A stretch of DNA of 64,000 bases, taken from the NCBI GenBank assembly GCA_018436705.1, contig JAHDLA010000003.1, positions 62,001-126,000 on the forward strand, read 5' to 3'. The notes beneath the pieces are model-generated. The model was not told the DNA's origin, did not search any database, and saw only the letters and a program-made list of their open reading frames with translations. Below, one piece after another: positions 60,862-64,000 of this stretch (positions within the stretch are counted from its first letter, which is position 1; each line of letters begins with the position of its first letter). The translations under genes were made by a program, and so were the position numbers. This DNA is from Sedimentibacter sp. (GTDB lineage Bacteria; Bacillota; Clostridia; Tissierellales; Sedimentibacteraceae).

Positions 60862-61961
60862 TATTTGCCTCCATTTTTAATATTACGGATGTCATTAAGC
60901 TTAGCCTGAAATGTTACGTAGTGAGGAAGCTTAAGATGTGAAATAAAACCTGAAGATTCAACGCTGTCAACATGGTACAGCACAAATTCTTCATCTGAGG
61001 TGGGAAAACCGGAATCTTTACTTTCCAGAGTCTGGTCCAAAATGCTCATTGCTATAGCCTTAGTTTCATTTTGCCCTAGGCCTATTCCATAACCCAAGGT
61101 AAAATTGAGTTCCTTGCTTCCATCTGATTTTTGAACAGTTACAGGTATCAAGCTTTCAGCTTCAGTAACTTTAATCTCACCTATATAGTATTGTTCCTCA
61201 TAATTTTCAGGCATAGCAGAATCTTGTACATACATAGGATATGAGCCCACCCTGAGTTCGGCAACTGTCGGGTGCACAACTCCATAGCCTCTCAGCGATG
61301 CATAGGCAAATGCATTTAAAGCCTGTGTCATGCCTCTGGCCAGCACCTGAAGTCTCTCGCTTCTTTCAGTTGGAAAACTTAACTGATCTTTTGTAATGTC
61401 TCTTGGAGCTTTATCATTTTGTGGGTATTCCTTCAAAAGTCCTTCTTTTTTTAAGTACTCCGTAGCTTTAGGGAACTTCATATATTCCTGAACACCATCT
61501 ATTATTTCTGAACTTTCTTCAAATTCCTTTATGAATTGTTTTATATCTTGTTTCGTTTCAGTTTCAACGGTAAAATCAATCAGGCGATGTTTGTAATCAA
61601 ATGAGGTTCCTAGTATTTGTCCTCCCGGCACATCTTTAAATGCGGCTGATATTCTTCTTTCAATCCTCATGGTGCCATATTCAGCCTCAGAGGTATAATA
61701 TTTTCTCTGTAGTGTTGAACGATATGCCCTGAGCAAAAAAACAGCCTCTTCAACAGATCCTTCCGACTGCTTTAGGGCAATTGCTGCCAGATCATCAGAA
61801 TATAGCGATGCCTCACTCATAACCTGGTCAATAAGCATTCTCATTCCGCATTTTATATCATTAACCGAAACCGATGTTCCGGATTTAATTCGCTCATATT
61901 TTATTCTTTTTATACTTTCTTCTATCGCATTTTCTCCGCCTTTAACAGCAACATAAGCCAT
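60861..61961 (-). CDS. phnI: PhnI, core C-P lyase nucleosidase subunit
   Basis: 366 residues, normal size. Replaces adenine of ATP by the phosphonate (with PhnG, PhnH, PhnL) to form ribose 1-phosphonate 5-triphosphate. Typical N-terminus MAYVAVKGGENAIEES and conserved GTSFDYKHRLIDFTVETE, FAYASLRGYGVVHPTVAELRVG and GYGIGLGQNETKAIAMSILD segments. Start ATG at 61961 (GGAGGATATAGT upstream), 1 bp after the phnH stop. Confidence 0.96.
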   Translation of the reverse strand: MAYVAVKGGENAIEESIKRIKYERIKSGTSVSVNDIKCGMRMLIDQVMSEASLYSDDLAAIALKQSEGSVEEAVFLLRAYRSTLQRKYYTSEAEYGTMRIERRISAAFKDVPGGQILGTSFDYKHRLIDFTVETETKQDIKQFIKEFEESSEIIDGVQEYMKFPKATEYLKKEGLLKEYPQNDKAPRDITKDQLSFPTERSERLQVLARGMTQALNAFAYASLRGYGVVHPTVAELRVGSYPMYVQDSAMPENYEEQYYIGEIKVTEAESLIPVTVQKSDGSKELNFTLGYGIGLGQNETKAIAMSILDQTLESKDSGFPTSDEEFVLYHVDSVESSGFISHLKLPHYVTFQAKLNDIRNIKNGGK

Positions 61962-61962
61962 A

Positions 61963-62550
61963 CTATATCCTCCACTCCTTTACTGCCGTAGTTCTGGGCA
62001 AAGCCGCCAGATTATTGTTCCTGTCTACAAAAACAATATCAACTCCCAACGGAAACTCTCTATTAGCATATTCTCTTGCGTTCAACCACGCTGGGTTCAA
62101 GTACACAGATAAAAATGCTTGGTCTTTAATACCAGGGCCTGTAAGTACCAGCTGCTTTTCACTGCTTATGCGCTCTGTTTCAATAATCAAAGTGCAACTG
62201 CCATTAGGGTTTTCCAGCGTTCCTCTTTTAGCCGCTTTAATTATGCCTTCAATAGGCTCTTGTTGATTTAATGTTATAAAAATATAATCAGATTTAGAAA
62301 TTTCTTCATTTCTGCTGTAAGTTACCCTCGATACCTGCTCAATAAGCTTGCTATCCTGAGGCAAAGCACAAAAACTTACTTCTCCGTCCAAAAGAACATA
62401 CATAAGCATTTGAGTTGCAGACATGCAATTAAATTTATAGTCTAGAAGCTCGCCTTCAGATATATTATATATATTTCCCGGACGGGACATTGCCATAAGA
62501 AGCTTCTTAAAGCTTTGCTGCGTATATAATGTTAATTCGTCTTTTTTCAT
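61963..62550 (-). CDS. phnH: PhnH, core C-P lyase subunit
   Basis: 195 residues from the ATG at 62550; an in-frame GTG at 62556 overlaps the phnG stop. Segments QQSFKKLLMAMSRPGNIYNI, VLLDGEVSFCAL and GTLENPNGSCTLIIETERI are those of PhnH, a PLP-transferase-fold structural subunit of the PhnGHIJ core. The C-terminus PLGVDIVFVDRNNNLAALPRTT fits the family. Confidence 0.94.
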   Translation of the reverse strand: MKKDELTLYTQQSFKKLLMAMSRPGNIYNISEGELLDYKFNCMSATQMLMYVLLDGEVSFCALPQDSKLIEQVSRVTYSRNEEISKSDYIFITLNQQEPIEGIIKAAKRGTLENPNGSCTLIIETERISSEKQLVLTGPGIKDQAFLSVYLNPAWLNAREYANREFPLGVDIVFVDRNNNLAALPRTTAVKEWRI

Positions 62551-62552
62551 AT

Positions 62553-62975
62553 TCACACATCCATACTTTCGAAATTTACCTTTGTTTTCATAATAGAACT
62601 GTTAATTTTTATTCTGTTTAACTTCTGTTTCTCTCTTTCCTCTTTTATAAGTGGGATCCAACCTTCGGTAATACCAAGGCCGGCAGTAAATGCTGCATCT
62701 ATGAGAGCCAAACAATAAGCCTTATCCTCTTCAATACCTTTTATAATTCCTATACCTATTGAGCCTTCAATTTGCACTCTGCATTCACTCACCAGAACTT
62801 CACACAAGTAAAAAAGCGAATTCTGTGCACCTTCTCTGACCTTAACCATGGCAAGGGAAAGTGAAGGCTCATCTAAAACGACTACTTCATAGTTAGCTTG
62901 GACTTCATCGCTCAGCTTTCTTAAAAATTTTTCACTGCAGTGAACTAAAACTTCAGTCCGTTCTTTTCTTTTCAT
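62553..62975 (-). CDS. phnG: PhnG, core C-P lyase subunit
   Basis: 140 residues from the ATG at 62975 (GAGG 6 nt upstream; the ATG at 62987 lacks a ribosome site). PhnG pattern: MVKVREGAQNSLFYLCEVLVSECRV then GSIGIGIIKGIEEDKAYCLALIDAAF. Packs on PhnI in the core complex. Starts 15 bp after the upstream permease gene. Confidence 0.93.
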   Translation of the reverse strand: MKRKERTEVLVHCSEKFLRKLSDEVQANYEVVVLDEPSLSLAMVKVREGAQNSLFYLCEVLVSECRVQIEGSIGIGIIKGIEEDKAYCLALIDAAFTAGLGITEGWIPLIKEEREKQKLNRIKINSSIMKTKVNFESMDV

Positions 62976-62990
62976 ATACATCCTCATTAT

Positions 62991-63854
62991 TTATTGTATT
63001 ATTTTTCTCTGCTTAAATTTTGTTATAGCCAATTCAAAGATCAGTGCAACCAAAAAAACTATAATCACTCCATAGCCCATTTGGCTATATTTAGCCTGTT
63101 TTGAATATGCATTTATAGCTGTACCTATTGTTCCGGGAACACCTACAGCCGGTCCTATTACCACAGCAACTGCAAAATTTATTTCCGTTCTCATAGCAAT
63201 CCATGATACCAATCTTGTGTATACTGATGGAACTATGGCTGAAAATATAATTTGAACAGTACTTGCTCCTGAAGCCCTGAGAGCCTCTATAACACCTGAA
63301 TCAACTTCCTCAAAAGATTCGCTGTATGACTTAACAAAAAACGCCACAGTGTGGAAGGTCATTCCTACAATAGCAGTAGCAGAGCTAAGGCCATACCCCG
63401 CAACAAATATCAAAACCCATATTATAGTGGGCACTGCTCTGAAAAATGAAACAGCTGCTTTCATAATACCTGATACAGTGTTGTTTGTAATGTTATTTGC
63501 AGCAATAAGCCCAAGAGGAAATGCAATTACAGCTCCTATAACAGTGGTCATTGCTCCCAGTATAATTGTGTTAATTAAGCGTGAAATCATCATAAATTTT
63601 TCGTCTGATGGTACAAGGTCAAACCTGAATATATCAAAAATAATTTTCTGAGCAATGTGTGGACTAAACATATCCCACTTATACTCAACAATAAAACCCA
63701 GGTAATAAATCATGCTGAGAATCATACCGAAAATTACGCATAATATTATATAATCGTTACTGTTTCTTTTCTTAAGTTTATATCTTCCAAAATTAGATCT
63801 ATGCAGTTCCTTTTTCCCTGCATTTAAATTTAAAATTCCGCTATTTGAATTCAT
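62991..63854 (-). CDS. phnE: PhnE, phosphonate ABC transporter permease
   Basis: 287 residues, six membrane helices, BPD_transp_1 family. EAA-type loop EALRASGASTVQIIFSAIVPSVYTRLVSW (begins about residue 187), preceded by FFRAVPTIIWVLIFVAGYGLSSATAIVGMTFH. Uptake of phosphonate from a PhnD-type binding protein encoded to the right of the window. ATGA overlap with a second permease gene, as in operons with two PhnE copies. Confidence 0.93.
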   Translation of the reverse strand: MNSNSGILNLNAGKKELHRSNFGRYKLKKRNSNDYIILCVIFGMILSMIYYLGFIVEYKWDMFSPHIAQKIIFDIFRFDLVPSDEKFMMISRLINTIILGAMTTVIGAVIAFPLGLIAANNITNNTVSGIMKAAVSFFRAVPTIIWVLIFVAGYGLSSATAIVGMTFHTVAFFVKSYSESFEEVDSGVIEALRASGASTVQIIFSAIVPSVYTRLVSWIAMRTEINFAVAVVIGPAVGVPGTIGTAINAYSKQAKYSQMGYGVIIVFLVALIFELAITKFKQRKIIQ

Positions 63855-64000
63855 GACATTATTCTCCTTCTTATAAAGGTTGTAACATAATCAGTAAGTA
63901 TTACAAGAGCTGCTACCATTAAAATTGCACTCAACATCAATGGAAATTTAAAATATCCCTTGTATACACCGATTAGATATCCTATTCCTCCTCCTGCAAG
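63851..64000 (-). CDS. phnE: Second PhnE-type permease (C-terminal 49 residues, cut by window edge)
   Basis: C-terminal fragment that enters from the right edge. It reads LAGGGIGYLIGVYKGYFKF, one helix (MLSAILMVAALVILTDYV) and an Arg-rich cytoplasmic end (TTFIRRRIMS). The last part, helix plus RRR tail, is how PhnE-type permeases end. Overlaps the next phnE start by ATGA. Confidence 0.8.
   Translation of the reverse strand, partial: LAGGGIGYLIGVYKGYFKFPLMLSAILMVAALVILTDYVTTFIRRRIMS

Noticed and set aside
1..64000. Mobile elements, CRISPR arrays, tRNA or rRNA genes
   Set aside because: I looked for transposase-like proteins, regularly spaced repeats and structural RNA sequences and saw none.

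Overview
The window looks like chromosome of a low-GC, spore-forming, anaerobic Firmicute (Clostridia/Tissierellia type; Sedimentibacter-like is my guess, not proven). Grounds: strongly AT-rich DNA, AGGAGG-type ribosome binding sites, TTGACA-N17-TATAAT promoters, a selenium-handling YedE/YedF/DUF3343 cassette, histidine ammonia-lyase, HrcA/CIRCE control, SpoIID-like and peptidoglycan-binding proteins, and Clostridia-style ABC and two-component genes. No rRNA, tRNA, CRISPR, transposase or prophage was seen. Nearly all of the window is ordinary, densely packed chromosome.

Layout. 0-5.7 kb (minus): addA (cut by the left edge), addB and yhaM, for DNA repair and RNA turnover. 5.8-7.8 kb: an ECF sigma factor and its zinc-finger/DUF4349 anti-sigma factor. 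7.9-10.2 kb: hutH diverging from an Lrp-type regulator; the hutH leader has a terminator overlapped by a 7-nt-periodic NAG series like a HutP antitermination site. 10.3-15.9 kb: an FMN-binding lipoprotein, a potassium uptake operon (membrane-anchored RCK-like protein, KtrB/TrkH-like and KtrA/TrkA-like subunits) and a convergent KdpD/KdpE-like pair. 16-22.5 kb: an iron-sulfur flavoprotein, a papain-fold-like protein, and the ribose operon rbsR-D-A-C-B with its LacI-type operator but no ribokinase gene. 22.5-39 kb: a DUF1275 protein, a polar amino acid ABC transporter, a HlyD/MacB-type exporter, a degenerate sigma-like protein, an AgrC/AgrA-type two-component system, an EcsC/MFS/VOC group, a SIMPL protein, an AI-2E-family protein and an ABC-2 transporter.

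39-50.4 kb: hsp20 under CIRCE; the selenium cassette; an NdpA-type nucleoid protein; two secreted proteins with copper-amine-oxidase-N (stalk) domains, one a GH18 hydrolase; birA-bioY behind a BirA operator that overlaps the promoter; and a CoA-disulfide-reductase-like enzyme. 50.5-53.7 kb: a four-gene operon of two paralogous beta-sandwich proteins and two peptidoglycan-binding proteins, one with a SpoIID-like amidase domain, behind a sigma-K-like promoter. This is the least described system in the window. 53.7-55.5 kb: a 42-residue ORF, xpt and degV.

55.7-64 kb (minus): a C-P lyase operon for phosphonate use, read as phnE'-phnE-phnG-H-I-J-K-M-L-phnPP-IMPase and cut by the right edge. PhnG-H-I-J-L-M turn ribose-linked phosphonate into the cyclic ribose phosphate. 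A PHP phosphoesterase replaces PhnP and PhnN, and an inositol-monophosphatase-family gene without a canonical start codon closes the operon.
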